This document shows, in pieces, positions 51,487 through 60,600 of a DNA stretch of 64,000 nucleotides (the stretch's first letter is position 1; each line of letters begins with the position of its first letter). Under the pieces are notes generated by a model, which worked only from the letters and a program-made list of their open reading frames with translations, was not told where the DNA came from and searched no databases. The DNA comes from CAZCTC01 sp964501335 (GTDB lineage: Bacteria; Chloroflexota; Anaerolineae; B4-G1; SLSP01). The translations under genes and the position numbers were made by a program. Where the stretch lies: NCBI GenBank assembly GCA_964501335.1, contig CAZCTC010000029.1:1-64000 (forward strand). The letters run 5' to 3'.

Positions 51487-52197
51487 TCAGGCCTCAGGAA
51501 CCGGCATCTCGACCTGCATCCGCCGCGGCCCTACATTATCACCCTCGGACGCATGGAGGACCATCAGGCTGGTATCGTCGACCGGCCGTTGATCGTCCAG
51601 CGCCATCGACCGCGCCAGCAGCTCATCGGCCACCTGCTGCGCCGTCCGCGGCCCCGACCACAGCTCTTCCAGCGTGGTCGGCAGATCCAGATGCACATTC
51701 TTCCGCGCGCCGGCGTGACGCAGCCCGTCGGTAAACGCACAGGCCCACACCCCCGGCGACAACGGCACCTGATCCACCGCCGGCCGGGCATGACGGTAGA
51801 AACCCAGCGTCGGCGCCTTGCTCTCCAGACAGTGCAATTCGCCCGCCGCCGTCCGCACATAGACCGGCAGATCGCCGCAACGGGTAAAAACCAGCGTCCG
51901 GGTGGAAAGATCCACCGAAAGGATCGTCAGCGTACAGGAAACCTTACCGCTGCGCAACGAAAAAAGCGCATCATTGGCCGCCCGCGCCGCCGCGCCGTCG
52001 CGCACCCCCTCCGCCAGCTCCGCCACCACCTTCCGCACCACCCAGATACTGATGGCCTTGGCTCCGGGGCCCGAACTCTGACCGTCGGCCAGCACCACAG
52101 AGACGCCCCCGTTCGGCCGTTCGATCATCTCCAGAGTGTCGCCACCCTGCCGCACCGCCCACTTGTCGATTTTAGCTACCGCAATGGAAAGCTGCAT
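51487..52197 (-). CDS. PP2C/SpoIIE-type protein phosphatase
   Basis: 236 residues, ATG preceded by GGAGATAAACTTAC. SpoIIE-like domain: VSVVLADGQSSGPGAKAISIWVV (metal-binding Asp in ADGQ), CTLTILSVDLSTRTLVFTRCGDLPVYVR, and a late WACAFTDGLRHAG Asp. It dephosphorylates Ser/Thr, probably without extra sensor domains. Such phosphatases often act on anti-sigma antagonists, but none is nearby. It may oppose a kinase such as that at 855. First gene of the RCK operon; a TATAAT (minus strand, 52260-52255) lies about 60 bases upstream. Confidence 0.82.
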   Translation of the reverse strand: MQLSIAVAKIDKWAVRQGGDTLEMIERPNGGVSVVLADGQSSGPGAKAISIWVVRKVVAELAEGVRDGAAARAANDALFSLRSGKVSCTLTILSVDLSTRTLVFTRCGDLPVYVRTAAGELHCLESKAPTLGFYRHARPAVDQVPLSPGVWACAFTDGLRHAGARKNVHLDLPTTLEELWSGPRTAQQVADELLARSMALDDQRPVDDTSLMVLHASEGDNVGPRRMQVEMPVPEA

Positions 52198-52312
52198 GTA
52201 AGTTTATCTCCACAAAGATGACGCCTGACACTTGTGATCCCCTCTGCCGGGATTATTATAATTCAAGTTGCAACTTATCCCATTCAGGCCCCAAAATGCC
52301 TATTGTTTTTAA

Positions 52313-52415
52313 GATCCCGCAAATGACTTTTGCCTGGTAAGATACGACGCGCAGAATGGGAAAAGAGAGTTCTTGGTTTATATATTCGCGCGCATCAGAA
52401 TGCGCGCGAATATAT
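52313..52415 (-). repeat. Hairpin-tail element, copy 15 (reverse)
   Basis: Reversed tail GATCCCGC (52313-52320) with AAGATACGACGCGC, then a perfect 15-bp stem (52380-52394 with 52401-52415), loop TCAGAA, stem top CGCGCGCA. Confidence 0.8.
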
Positions 52416-52423
52416 GGACTTTT

Positions 52424-52540
52424 TCTGCGCCCTCTGCGCCTCGGCGGTGACATCTGAGTAACTTATACGGTATTGCCCAAAAAGACAGTGTTTTCGCACG
52501 CTTTCTAAAGTAACAAACTACGAAAACACAAACAAAAAAA
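52424..52540. repeat. CTCTGCGCC repeat and degenerate hairpin-tail copy 16
   Basis: 52424-52478 is CTGCGCCCTCTGCGCCTCGGCGGTGA-like (in parts) with a CTTATACGGTATTGCC end, as at 27045. 52483-52540 is a degenerate hairpin-tail element, whose stem (GTGTTTTCGCACG against CTACGAAAACAC) carries an insertion. It runs up to the ribosome site of the next gene. Confidence 0.6.
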
Positions 52541-52565
52541 CTAATCCAAAGGAGCATAGAAAGCC

Positions 52566-54722
52566 ATGACCGACAACCGGATTGGAGAACATCCGATCCT
52601 CCCCACGTCCGATCGGCCCGAAATTCCCTTCACCTGGGAAGGTCGTCCCCTGGTCGCCCGGGAGGGAGAAATGATCGCCGCGGCCCTCTTCGCCCACGGT
52701 GTACGGATCTTCGGCCACCACACCAAAGACGGCGCCCCCCAGGGCATCTTCTGCGCCAACGGCCAGTGTGCCCAATGTATGGTCATCGCCAACGGCATCC
52801 CCGTCAAATCCTGCATCACGCCGGTAACCGCCGGGATGGAGGTCCAGCCCGCCGAAGGCCGCCCGACCCTCCCCGAAGTGACCGCCGTCCCTGCCATGCG
52901 CACCGTCGAAACCCTCGAAGTCGACTGCCTGATTATCGGCGGCGGCCCGGCCGGGCTCTCCGCCGCCCTCAAACTGGGCGAGGTCGGCGCCCGCACCCTC
53001 ATCGTGGACGACAAAGACCGCCTGGGCGGCAAACTGGTCCTGCAAACCCACAAATTCTTCGGCTCGATCGACGCCTGCTATGCCGGCAGCCGCGGCATCG
53101 ACATCGCCACCCGGCTGGAAAAAGCCGTCCGCGAACTTCCCGCCGTGGAAATCTGGCTCAACAGCATCGCCCTCTCCGTCTTCTCCGACGGCAAAGTCGG
53201 CGTGCTGCGCGACAACCACCGCTATATCCTGGTCAAACCCCGCGCCCTCCTGGTCGCCGCCGGAGCCCGCGAAAAATCGCTCATCTTCCGCGGCAATACC
53301 CTCCCCGGCGTCTACGGTGCCGGCGCCTTCCAGACCCTGGTCAACCGCGACCTGATCCATGCCGCCGACCGCATCTTCGTCGTCGGCGGCGGCAACGTCG
53401 GCTTGATCGCCGCCTACCATGCCCTCCAGGCCGGGATCGGCGTGGCCGGGCTCTGTGAAGCCCTGCCCGAATGCGGCGGCTACAAAGTCCACAAAGACAA
53501 ACTGGTCCGCCTGGGCGTCCCCATCTACACCTCGCACACGATCCTCAGCGCCAACGGCGAGAACGAAGTCGAATCGGTCACCATCGCCCGCATCGATGAG
53601 AACTGGCAGCCCATCCCCGGCACCGAAAAATCCTTCAGCTGCGATACGGTGCTGATCGCGGTGGGCCTGGAACCGGTCAACGAATTCACCGAAAAGGCCC
53701 GCGAATACGGCGTGCAGGTCTATACCGCCGGCGATGCCGATGAGATCGCCGAAGCCTCGGCCGCCATGTTCACCGGCCGCATGGCCGGATACCACATCGC
53801 CTCCGACCTCGGCTGGGAGATCGAACCCTATCCCACCCACTGGGAAACCACCGCCGAAATCCTCAAAAGCCGCCCCGGCGCCGTCATCGAAGAAATGCTG
53901 CCAGAAGCAACCGAAGGCGTCTTCCCGGTCCTCCACTGCATCCAGGAAATTCCCTGCAACCCCTGCACCTCGGTCTGCCCGCAGAACAATATCGTCATCC
54001 GCAGCACCGACATCCGCGCCCTCCCCGATTACGTCGGCTGGGAGATCGGCAAAGACTGTCTGGCCTGCGACAAATGCGTCGCCATCTGCCCCGGCCTCGC
54101 CGTGACCCTGGTCGATTATCGCAAAGACAACGAAATGCCCCTGGTCACGGTGCCCCTGGAATTCTCGCCCAAAACCATCTCTGCCGGTGACCGCGTCCCC
54201 GTCGTCGATATCGACGGCAACCCGTTGGGCGAGGTGGAAGTCGCCCAGGTCCGCAACCCCAAAACGGCCGACCGTCGGCTGCTGGTGCGGGTGCGCGCTC
54301 CCCAGGAGATCGCCAAACGCATCGCCGGCATCCCCGTCCAGAAAGCCGCAGAGGCCGCTCCGCTGGATTTCCCCGTCGAGCGGATGGACGACGACGAGAT
54401 CCTCTGCCGCTGTGAACGGGTCACGGTGGGCGAGCTGCGGGCCCTGATCCGCGCCGGCGTCCACGACATGAACGCCCTCAAGGCCCAAACCCGGGCCGGC
54501 ATGGGCGCCTGCGGCGGCAAGACCTGCACCTCACTGATCAAACGCCTTTTCCGTGAAGAAGGGATTCCGGTCGGCGAGTTCACCCCCAACGTGATCCGCC
54601 CGCTCTTTGTCGAAGTGCCCCTCGGCGTTTTCGCCGGGACGGAATCCGACCAGGAAGGAACCGAACCCTGGACCCAATGTGAAATTTCGGGGGAATCCAC
54701 TTCCCGGGAAGGAGCCTACTAA
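52566..54722 (+). CDS. Fe-S flavoprotein, alpha subunit of amine/imino-acid dehydrogenase
   Basis: 718 residues, ATG behind AAAGGAG. Order of domains: N-terminal [2Fe-2S] Fer2_4 (residues about 15-90) with CANGQCAQC; FAD/NAD-dependent oxidoreductase (about 118-440) with GGGPAGLSAA and GGGNVG; two cysteine clusters, CNPCTSVC (about 464) and CLACDKCVAIC (about 499), fitting 4Fe-4S ferredoxin-like sites; BFD-like [2Fe-2S] with CRCERVT and CGGKTC (about 615-660). The plan matches alpha subunits of sarcosine oxidase, opine oxidase and hydroxyproline/proline dehydrogenase. Coupled to the next gene (TAATG). Confidence 0.88.
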   Translation: MTDNRIGEHPILPTSDRPEIPFTWEGRPLVAREGEMIAAALFAHGVRIFGHHTKDGAPQGIFCANGQCAQCMVIANGIPVKSCITPVTAGMEVQPAEGRPTLPEVTAVPAMRTVETLEVDCLIIGGGPAGLSAALKLGEVGARTLIVDDKDRLGGKLVLQTHKFFGSIDACYAGSRGIDIATRLEKAVRELPAVEIWLNSIALSVFSDGKVGVLRDNHRYILVKPRALLVAAGAREKSLIFRGNTLPGVYGAGAFQTLVNRDLIHAADRIFVVGGGNVGLIAAYHALQAGIGVAGLCEALPECGGYKVHKDKLVRLGVPIYTSHTILSANGENEVESVTIARIDENWQPIPGTEKSFSCDTVLIAVGLEPVNEFTEKAREYGVQVYTAGDADEIAEASAAMFTGRMAGYHIASDLGWEIEPYPTHWETTAEILKSRPGAVIEEMLPEATEGVFPVLHCIQEIPCNPCTSVCPQNNIVIRSTDIRALPDYVGWEIGKDCLACDKCVAICPGLAVTLVDYRKDNEMPLVTVPLEFSPKTISAGDRVPVVDIDGNPLGEVEVAQVRNPKTADRRLLVRVRAPQEIAKRIAGIPVQKAAEAAPLDFPVERMDDDEILCRCERVTVGELRALIRAGVHDMNALKAQTRAGMGACGGKTCTSLIKRLFREEGIPVGEFTPNVIRPLFVEVPLGVFAGTESDQEGTEPWTQCEISGESTSREGAY

Positions 54723-55876
54723 TGACTTCCACTTACGATGTCATCATCATCGGCGCGGGCTCGGTCGGCAACCCGGCCGCCTTTTTCATGGCCCAAAGCG
54801 GACTCAAGGTGCTGGTACTGGATAAATTTCGCAGCGCCGGGCAGGGCTCCAACAAAGCCGCCATCGGCGGCATCCGGGCCACCCACTCCGACCTGGCCAA
54901 GATCACCCTTTGCCAGAAGAGCATCGAGATCTTTTCCACCTGGCACAAAACCTACGGCGACGATCTGGAATGGCAGGCCAACGGCTACTGCTTCGTCGCC
55001 TATCGCAAACAAGAGGAAGAAACGCTCAAAAAACTGCTGGTCATCCAACAGGCGCACGGCCTGAACATCAGCTGGCTGGATAGAAAAGCCCTGCTGGCCG
55101 CCGTCCCCGCCCTCAACCCCGACGGCCTGATCGGCGGAACGCTCAGCCCCGAAGACGGCAGCGCCTCGCCGCTGCTCTCCGCCATGGCCTTCTTCCACCG
55201 CGCCCGCGAACGCGGCGCCGAATACCGCTTCAACGAGCAGGTCACCGCCATCCTCCAGGAAAACGGCCGGATCACCGGCGTGCAAACCAACCAGGGCACC
55301 TATGCCGCCCCCACCGTGATCAACGCCGCCGGCCCCTGGGCCCGCGAGATCGCCCAACTGGCCGGGCTCGACGTGCCGGTCCGCCCCGACTCCCACGAAG
55401 CCGGCATCACCGCGCCCGCCGCCCCCTTCGCCGGGCCGATGATCGTCGATATCCGCCCCTGCGCCGGCTCGAAAAACTACTACTTCTACCAGTACAAGCG
55501 CGGGCAGGTCATCTTCTGCATCACCCCCGCCCCCTCTATCTGGGGCGACGACCGCCGCGAAACCTCCGACTTCCTGCCGATGATCGCGCCGCGCATGATC
55601 CAGATCATGCCGAAACTCTCCAACCTGATGGTCCGCCGCACCTGGCGCGGGCTCTACCCGATGACGCCCGACGGCTCGCCGCTGGTGGGCCGCGCCCGGG
55701 AACTGGACGGCTACATTCACGCCGTGGGGATGTGCGGGCAGGGATTCATGCTGGGACCGGGGCTGGCCACCTATCTGGTGAAAATCGTGAAAAACGAACT
55801 CACGCCCGAGGATGAGCGTGTCCTTTCCGGGTTCAGCCCCTACCGGGAATTCGGCGGCGAAGAAGCGCTGAAATAA
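54722..55876 (+). CDS. FAD-dependent oxidoreductase, beta subunit (DAO family)
   Basis: 384 residues; ATG overlaps the alpha stop (TAATG). DAO fold with FAD motif VIIIGAGSVGNPAAFFMAQ and KAAIGGIRATHSDLA, then VINAAGPWAREIAQLAGLD and late GLYPMTPDGSPLVGRA with GMCGQGFMLGPGLA. It should oxidise an N-methyl or secondary amine/imino acid and hand electrons to the alpha subunit. Sarcosine, dimethylglycine, an opine, or proline/hydroxyproline are candidates. No gamma or delta subunit is adjacent. Last gene of the pair. Confidence 0.88.
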   Translation: MTSTYDVIIIGAGSVGNPAAFFMAQSGLKVLVLDKFRSAGQGSNKAAIGGIRATHSDLAKITLCQKSIEIFSTWHKTYGDDLEWQANGYCFVAYRKQEEETLKKLLVIQQAHGLNISWLDRKALLAAVPALNPDGLIGGTLSPEDGSASPLLSAMAFFHRARERGAEYRFNEQVTAILQENGRITGVQTNQGTYAAPTVINAAGPWAREIAQLAGLDVPVRPDSHEAGITAPAAPFAGPMIVDIRPCAGSKNYYFYQYKRGQVIFCITPAPSIWGDDRRETSDFLPMIAPRMIQIMPKLSNLMVRRTWRGLYPMTPDGSPLVGRARELDGYIHAVGMCGQGFMLGPGLATYLVKIVKNELTPEDERVLSGFSPYREFGGEEALK

Positions 55877-56008
55877 AAAATCTTCAAAATATATAAATGA
55901 GCGCGCCGCGATAGAACCACAGTTAACCGTGGAGGAGTTTTTATCGCAAAAGAGCGTGCCACAAAATGTTTAACAGTCCCCCCTTTCCACCGAGGGAAAG
56001 GGGGGAAG

Positions 56009-56085
56009 AAAAAGCCCATATTTTCGGCGGCTTCAGAAAGCCGCCGAAAATATGAATAAAAAACTCTCTCCCTGCTTCGCCCCCC
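56009..56085 (+). repeat. Hairpin-tail element, copy 17 (tail missing)
   Basis: Hairpin CATATTTTCGGCGGCTT/AAGCCGCCGAAAATATG identical in stem to copy 1, then AATAAAAAACTCTCTCCC. The tail is replaced by the AAGCCATTTG module. Confidence 0.75.
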
Positions 56086-56093
56086 TCCCCCCC

Positions 56094-56150
56094 ATATCAG
56101 GCAACTTAAGCCATTTGCAACCGCAATCACCCGGAAAAGAGGGAAAGAAA
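56094..56150 (+). repeat. AAGCCATTTG intergenic module, copy
   Basis: ATCAGGC, AACTTAAGCCATTTGC and GCAATCACCCGGAAAAGAG, as at 543 and (reversed) 49832. Sits between two hairpin-tail elements. Confidence 0.7.
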
Positions 56151-56260
56151 AAAACCATTTTTTCGCGCGCATTCGGATGCGCGCGAAAAAATAAACAAAA
56201 AAAACTCTCTCCCGATCCTGCGCGTCGCTTTTCGCGGAGAAAATGCCCCTGGCGGGACGC
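56150..56260 (+). repeat. Hairpin-tail element, copy 18
   Basis: A perfect 16-bp stem (56157-56172 with 56177-56192), loop TCGG, stem top CGCGCGCAT. Tail GCGGGACGC at 56252-56260. Ends 25 bases from the Lgt-like stop. No gene in 55877-56284. Confidence 0.85.
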
Positions 56261-56284
56261 TACAAGGCCGGAACCGTTAATAAC

Positions 56285-57343
56285 TTACACTTCTATCAAC
56301 AGATGGTAAACTCCGGCCGTCTGCCCCGGCAACACCCGATAAAAAGCCCCCGCATGGCGCAGCCCCACAATCAATGCCGCCAGCAAATCCGCCGTTTTCT
56401 GCGTCAACGCTGCCCCCCGGCGAGAAACCGTGTAATGCATCCTCGCCCCCTCGATCCCGGCGGAAATCTGTACCCCCAGCGAAGTCGTCGCCACCATCAC
56501 CGTTCCCGTCACCGCCGCCTCTGACTGCAAGGCCCGCAGCGCCTCAGCCAGCTCATACAAATGCCGCGGCTGCCGCAACCGCTCATACTCCGGATTCCGG
56601 CGGGTATAGAGGCTCACGCCGGCCATCACCACCACTAAGCCCAACAACCCTCCCCATTGCCACAACTGCCGCGGCAACCACCCCATCATCTCCAGGCCGA
56701 TCACGCCGGCCACCGTCAATAAAGCCGTCCACTGCGCCTCGGAAAACCCCCACCGGTAAGGACGTTCGGCATCGCCCCGCAAAAACTCAAAGCCAAAACG
56801 CCCCAGCCCGTAGGCCATCGCATGCCAACTCCATACACTGCCGGGCGGCGCGCCGCTCCACAGCCAGATCGAACCGCTCACCGCAATGCCCAGGCACCAG
56901 AACGATTCCAGGGCCTGCACCGGGAAAAGCCGCACGCCCACCAACGCCGCCGGAAAACCCTCCGCTGCATGCACCGCCCCATACCGGATTCCCCAACGCG
57001 CCGGCCGGCCGTGACAACAACCTGCGGTCAGGCAACCCACCCGACCGCAGGCCAGAAACAGCGCCACGCCCATCGCCACCACATCCAGATAAGCCGGGAC
57101 CGGCGCGCCCGACAAAGCCAGACCGGCGGCACAGATCCCAAAAGCGGCAATCTGTTGATGATAATTGACCAGCCGCTCTTCACCCGTTACGACCTTCTCC
57201 AGCAAGGCCTCTCCCAGTGCAGCCGCAACTGCCGCCAACGCACAGCCGGCCGTAATCCACAGGGACAGCCCCAGCCGCCAGGAAAGTCCCAACGCCAGGG
57301 CCGTCCCCAATATTCCACCGATTACGGCGCTCTTTCTAAACAA
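56285..57343 (-). CDS. Prolipoprotein diacylglyceryl transferase-like membrane protein
   Basis: 352 residues from a TTG at 57343; the start is uncertain. Seven or so membrane segments. The central motif GRVGCLTAGCCHGRPARWG, with GIRYG following, matches the Lgt family variant that has Cys pairs (GCC). Lgt adds diacylglycerol to the lipobox Cys of lipoproteins such as those at 10416 and 17569. The last ~100 residues (from about RNPEYERL) are a soluble beta-rich extension that normal Lgt lacks. It lies 12 bases downstream of the PepSY gene, so it may belong to the DUF4157 operon. Confidence 0.75.
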   Translation of the reverse strand: MFRKSAVIGGILGTALALGLSWRLGLSLWITAGCALAAVAAALGEALLEKVVTGEERLVNYHQQIAAFGICAAGLALSGAPVPAYLDVVAMGVALFLACGRVGCLTAGCCHGRPARWGIRYGAVHAAEGFPAALVGVRLFPVQALESFWCLGIAVSGSIWLWSGAPPGSVWSWHAMAYGLGRFGFEFLRGDAERPYRWGFSEAQWTALLTVAGVIGLEMMGWLPRQLWQWGGLLGLVVVMAGVSLYTRRNPEYERLRQPRHLYELAEALRALQSEAAVTGTVMVATTSLGVQISAGIEGARMHYTVSRRGAALTQKTADLLAALIVGLRHAGAFYRVLPGQTAGVYHLLIEV

Positions 57344-57355
57344 TCACCCGCCCTC

Positions 57356-57682
57356 TCATTGCGTCGAAAAGACTTCCAGCACTTCCCCGGTCGCCGCATC
57401 GATCGTAACACGAGGCGCCCCACCGGGAGAGACTGGAACGCGGGAAAATTGCACGATCCACTTACCGTCCGCCAGATGCGCCTCCGGCTTCAAATTTTCC
57501 ACATCGAAATAGGGCGTAATCCGACGAATTGCAATCTGAACAGCCTCTTGCTCACTGATCATCGAGGTTCCTCCTTGAAAGATAGAGCGCCAGTTCAAAG
57601 CTCCGTAAAGGACTGCTACCAGGGATAGAAACACCAGAAACCCAATGCTCACACGCACTCCTCGAGAAAACTTAAATCTCAT
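57356..57682 (-). CDS. Small membrane-anchored PepSY-type protein
   Basis: About 108 residues from ATG 57682, which overlaps the end of the DUF4157 gene by 11 bases. One N-terminal membrane segment (VSIGFLVFLSLVAVLYGAL). A PepSY-like domain follows: SEQEAVQIAIRRI, then VTIDAATGEVLEVFSTQ at the C-terminus. Such domains inhibit or bind peptidases. Position suggests it could hold or control the peptidase-like domains of the upstream protein; this is inference. Confidence 0.7.
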   Translation of the reverse strand: MRFKFSRGVRVSIGFLVFLSLVAVLYGALNWRSIFQGGTSMISEQEAVQIAIRRITPYFDVENLKPEAHLADGKWIVQFSRVPVSPGGAPRVTIDAATGEVLEVFSTQ

Positions 57683-60600
57683 CCCGTTCCCTGCCATTTT
57701 CATCTACAATTTTCTGTCGAATCGGATTGTTACCGGTAGCCGCCGGATCAACACTTGCACGAGTCGGACCAAAAGCCAGGTCATGCGTGGCCCCACCGGC
57801 CGGAGTAGTGTTCGTAGCATATTCCCGCACCATTCCCGGCACCCCTTCTCCATTGGCAAAGCCGGTATCACCTGAGGAAGGTCCTAAACCATAAGTATTG
57901 CCCGTCGTCGGATCATTACCGGCAGGATTGGGATGGGTATGGAACCAGGCACTTACCTGTTTGACATTATCATTGGCCGGTCGCGTCCCTACAATCGTAC
58001 CCAATCCAGCGCGAGTTCCCGCCGGTACCCGATTAATAGTAATACTTTCATCTGCCCAATTCCAAATAATCCAGCCGCCTTCCTCATGACGATTATTCGC
58101 ATCCATAACATTGGAATCCGTCCACGCAGAAGCGAGAGCGTTCTGTACCTCCGCCTTGTTCAACAAATCATTACCCGTCGGGACTTCATCCCCCAACCGT
58201 TTGCGCAGCTCAGCATATCCTTCTGGAGAAAGTGCCGTTTTCAGACGTCCCATCAACGCACTGTTGCCGGCCACCGTCCGGCGCTCTGTCGTAGGAGCCA
58301 GATCCACCGCACGTCCAATCGGATCGATCAGATTCTTATCCAACAAATAACCCAGTGTCTGTTCCAACGTCGCAAACATTACACCAAAAGGCGCGCTGGA
58401 AGCCAGTTTGGTACTTCCCACATAAGCCGAAAGCCGCAAATTCTTATTTCGGGAGATCGACAATTCCGTACCGGTAACCTGCACGGCTCCGGTATCCATT
58501 AACGACGCCGGATTGACCGTGGCATTGCCGTTTTCGCCGCCACTCCCTTCTACTCGCAAATCGATTCCCAGATTCTGCGGAGTAGCTGTAGCACCACCGG
58601 AATTTGTCGGTTGAGGCGTTGTGGAAGGAGAAGGCGTCGTAGCCGGAGTTGAAGTTGCCGTTGGCGTCGGACGAGTGATCGTCACATTGACCGGCGTAGC
58701 CACCTCAGGTTCAATCACTCCGCTGGCCCCCACATCCGCAATCTGCACCTGAATATTCGGAGAAGTGCCGGAACACTTCCGCAGTCCCAGCCCGCTGCGT
58801 AATCGCGGCAGCATCTCCATCGGCAACCGTGAAATCATCCCCTTAGCGCCCAACCAGCGCGAAGCCACCGCGCCGATTGCCGCCCGGTCGGCCTCCATCT
58901 CTTCCCCGGATTCCTCCGCTGCATAACCCTTTGCCGCCGTCTCCGGATTGGCCCCCTGCTGCTGCACCGTGTGCGCCACCTCATGCGCGAGCAACGCATC
59001 GCCCACCATCGTCCCCGGTTTGTACTCCCCGGCATTGAAAGCGATATGTTCTCCCACAGCAAAGGCCCGCGCATTCGATTTCTGCGCCAGTTGGGCCGCC
59101 TTATCGTCCGTATGGATCCGCACCTTGTCCAGCCCCGCTCCGAAGGCACCCTCCATCCCGGAACGCACGCTCCCCTCCAACGGCCGCCCCTCGCCGAGTT
59201 GATCCCGAACCGCGGCGGGATCTTGCTCCGCTCCCGGGCCGCCGGCCCGGGCCTTGAGCCGCAGCGCATCCGCCTTGAGCGCGCCGGCCTCTTTCGTCAC
59301 CCCCGGCCAACCGGCGGCATCCGTGCCGCGAGCCCGGCCCCACAGGCCCAACGCCCGCCCCAGGATTCCCAGCCAGCCCCGCTTAAACTGATTCCAGAGC
59401 TGCATGATTCGCGCCTTGAGCGCTTCAAAGGCCTTCTGAATCCGTTGCCAGACAGCGCCCAGCCGTTCCCGCAAAGCATCCCACAGGCCCTTCAACCGCT
59501 GACTGATCGCGCTCAACCCGTTCTTAAAAGCCTGCCAGACGCCCCCGGCGCTGCCCTTGATTCCATTCCACACTCCCGTCAACCGCCCGAGCAACTGTTG
59601 ACCGAAACCCTGCAACCCGGTCACAGCGCGGCTGCCGATCCCCATCAACTGTTGCAGCAGCGATTGAGATTGTCCCTGCAACCCCGTCTGAGCGGCGGCA
59701 TTCCGGGCCTGCAACGAGCCCAGGGCTTGCTTTCCCGCCCCATCGAGCCCCGTCAACGCCGACTGATTGCGCTGCTGCAATTGCGCCTGCGCCGCGGAAT
59801 TTCGCGCCTGCAACCCGGCCAGCGCCTGAGCGTTCGTCTGCTGCAATCCACCGACAGCCCCCTGGACCCGACCTTTCAACTGAGACAACGCCCCGCTTGC
59901 CCGTTGCCGCAGCCCGCCGAAGATCGAGCCGATCTTATCCATAAAACCGCTGGCCAGGCTCTGTAATGCCGAAAGCGCCGAATTCTTCTTGCCTTCCGTG
60001 CTGCTTTCAGCCGATCCGCCCTTTCCTTTGAGCGCCGACCAGAGCCCGTTGCCCATCGTCTTCAACCCGGTCCAGGCGTTGGTCCCCATCGTCTTCAGCC
60101 CGGTCCAGGCATTGGTTCCCATCGTCTTCAGCCCGGTCCAGGCCCCGGTCGCCATCGTCTTCAACCCGGTCCAGGCGTTGGTCGCCATCGTCTTCAATCC
60201 GGTCCAGGCGTTGGATGCCATCGTCTTCAGCCCGGTCCAGGCATTGGTCGCCAGCGTCTTCAACCCGGTCCAGGCATTCTTCGCCTGCGCCGCCAGTCCC
60301 TGCCAGAGCCCCTGCCCCAGCGACTGCAACTGCTGCCAGCCGTTCTGCAGCCCTTCCCAGGCTGAACCGCCCAATCCCTTGAGCAAATCCCAGATCCCGG
60401 AAGCCCCCTGGCGGGCCGCTCCCCAACCGGTCGCCGCGGCCCCCTTCAATCCATCCCATCCCGACTGCAACATCGCCAGCAACTGCGCAATCGGACCGCC
60501 GCCCTCGGTCAAAAGGGCCTGAGCCCGGGCCACCAGACCGCTCTTCTGACCTTCCAAAGAACCCAGAGCCGCTCCCGAACCGGGTTTGGCCGACTCCACC

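Noticed and set aside
52518..54488. 656-codon minus-strand frame
   Set aside because: Antisense of the Fe-S flavoprotein, with low-complexity Asp/Gly/Val composition.
60053..60290. 33-bp repeats as a CRISPR array
   Set aside because: Repeats are contiguous, in frame and inside a coding gene.
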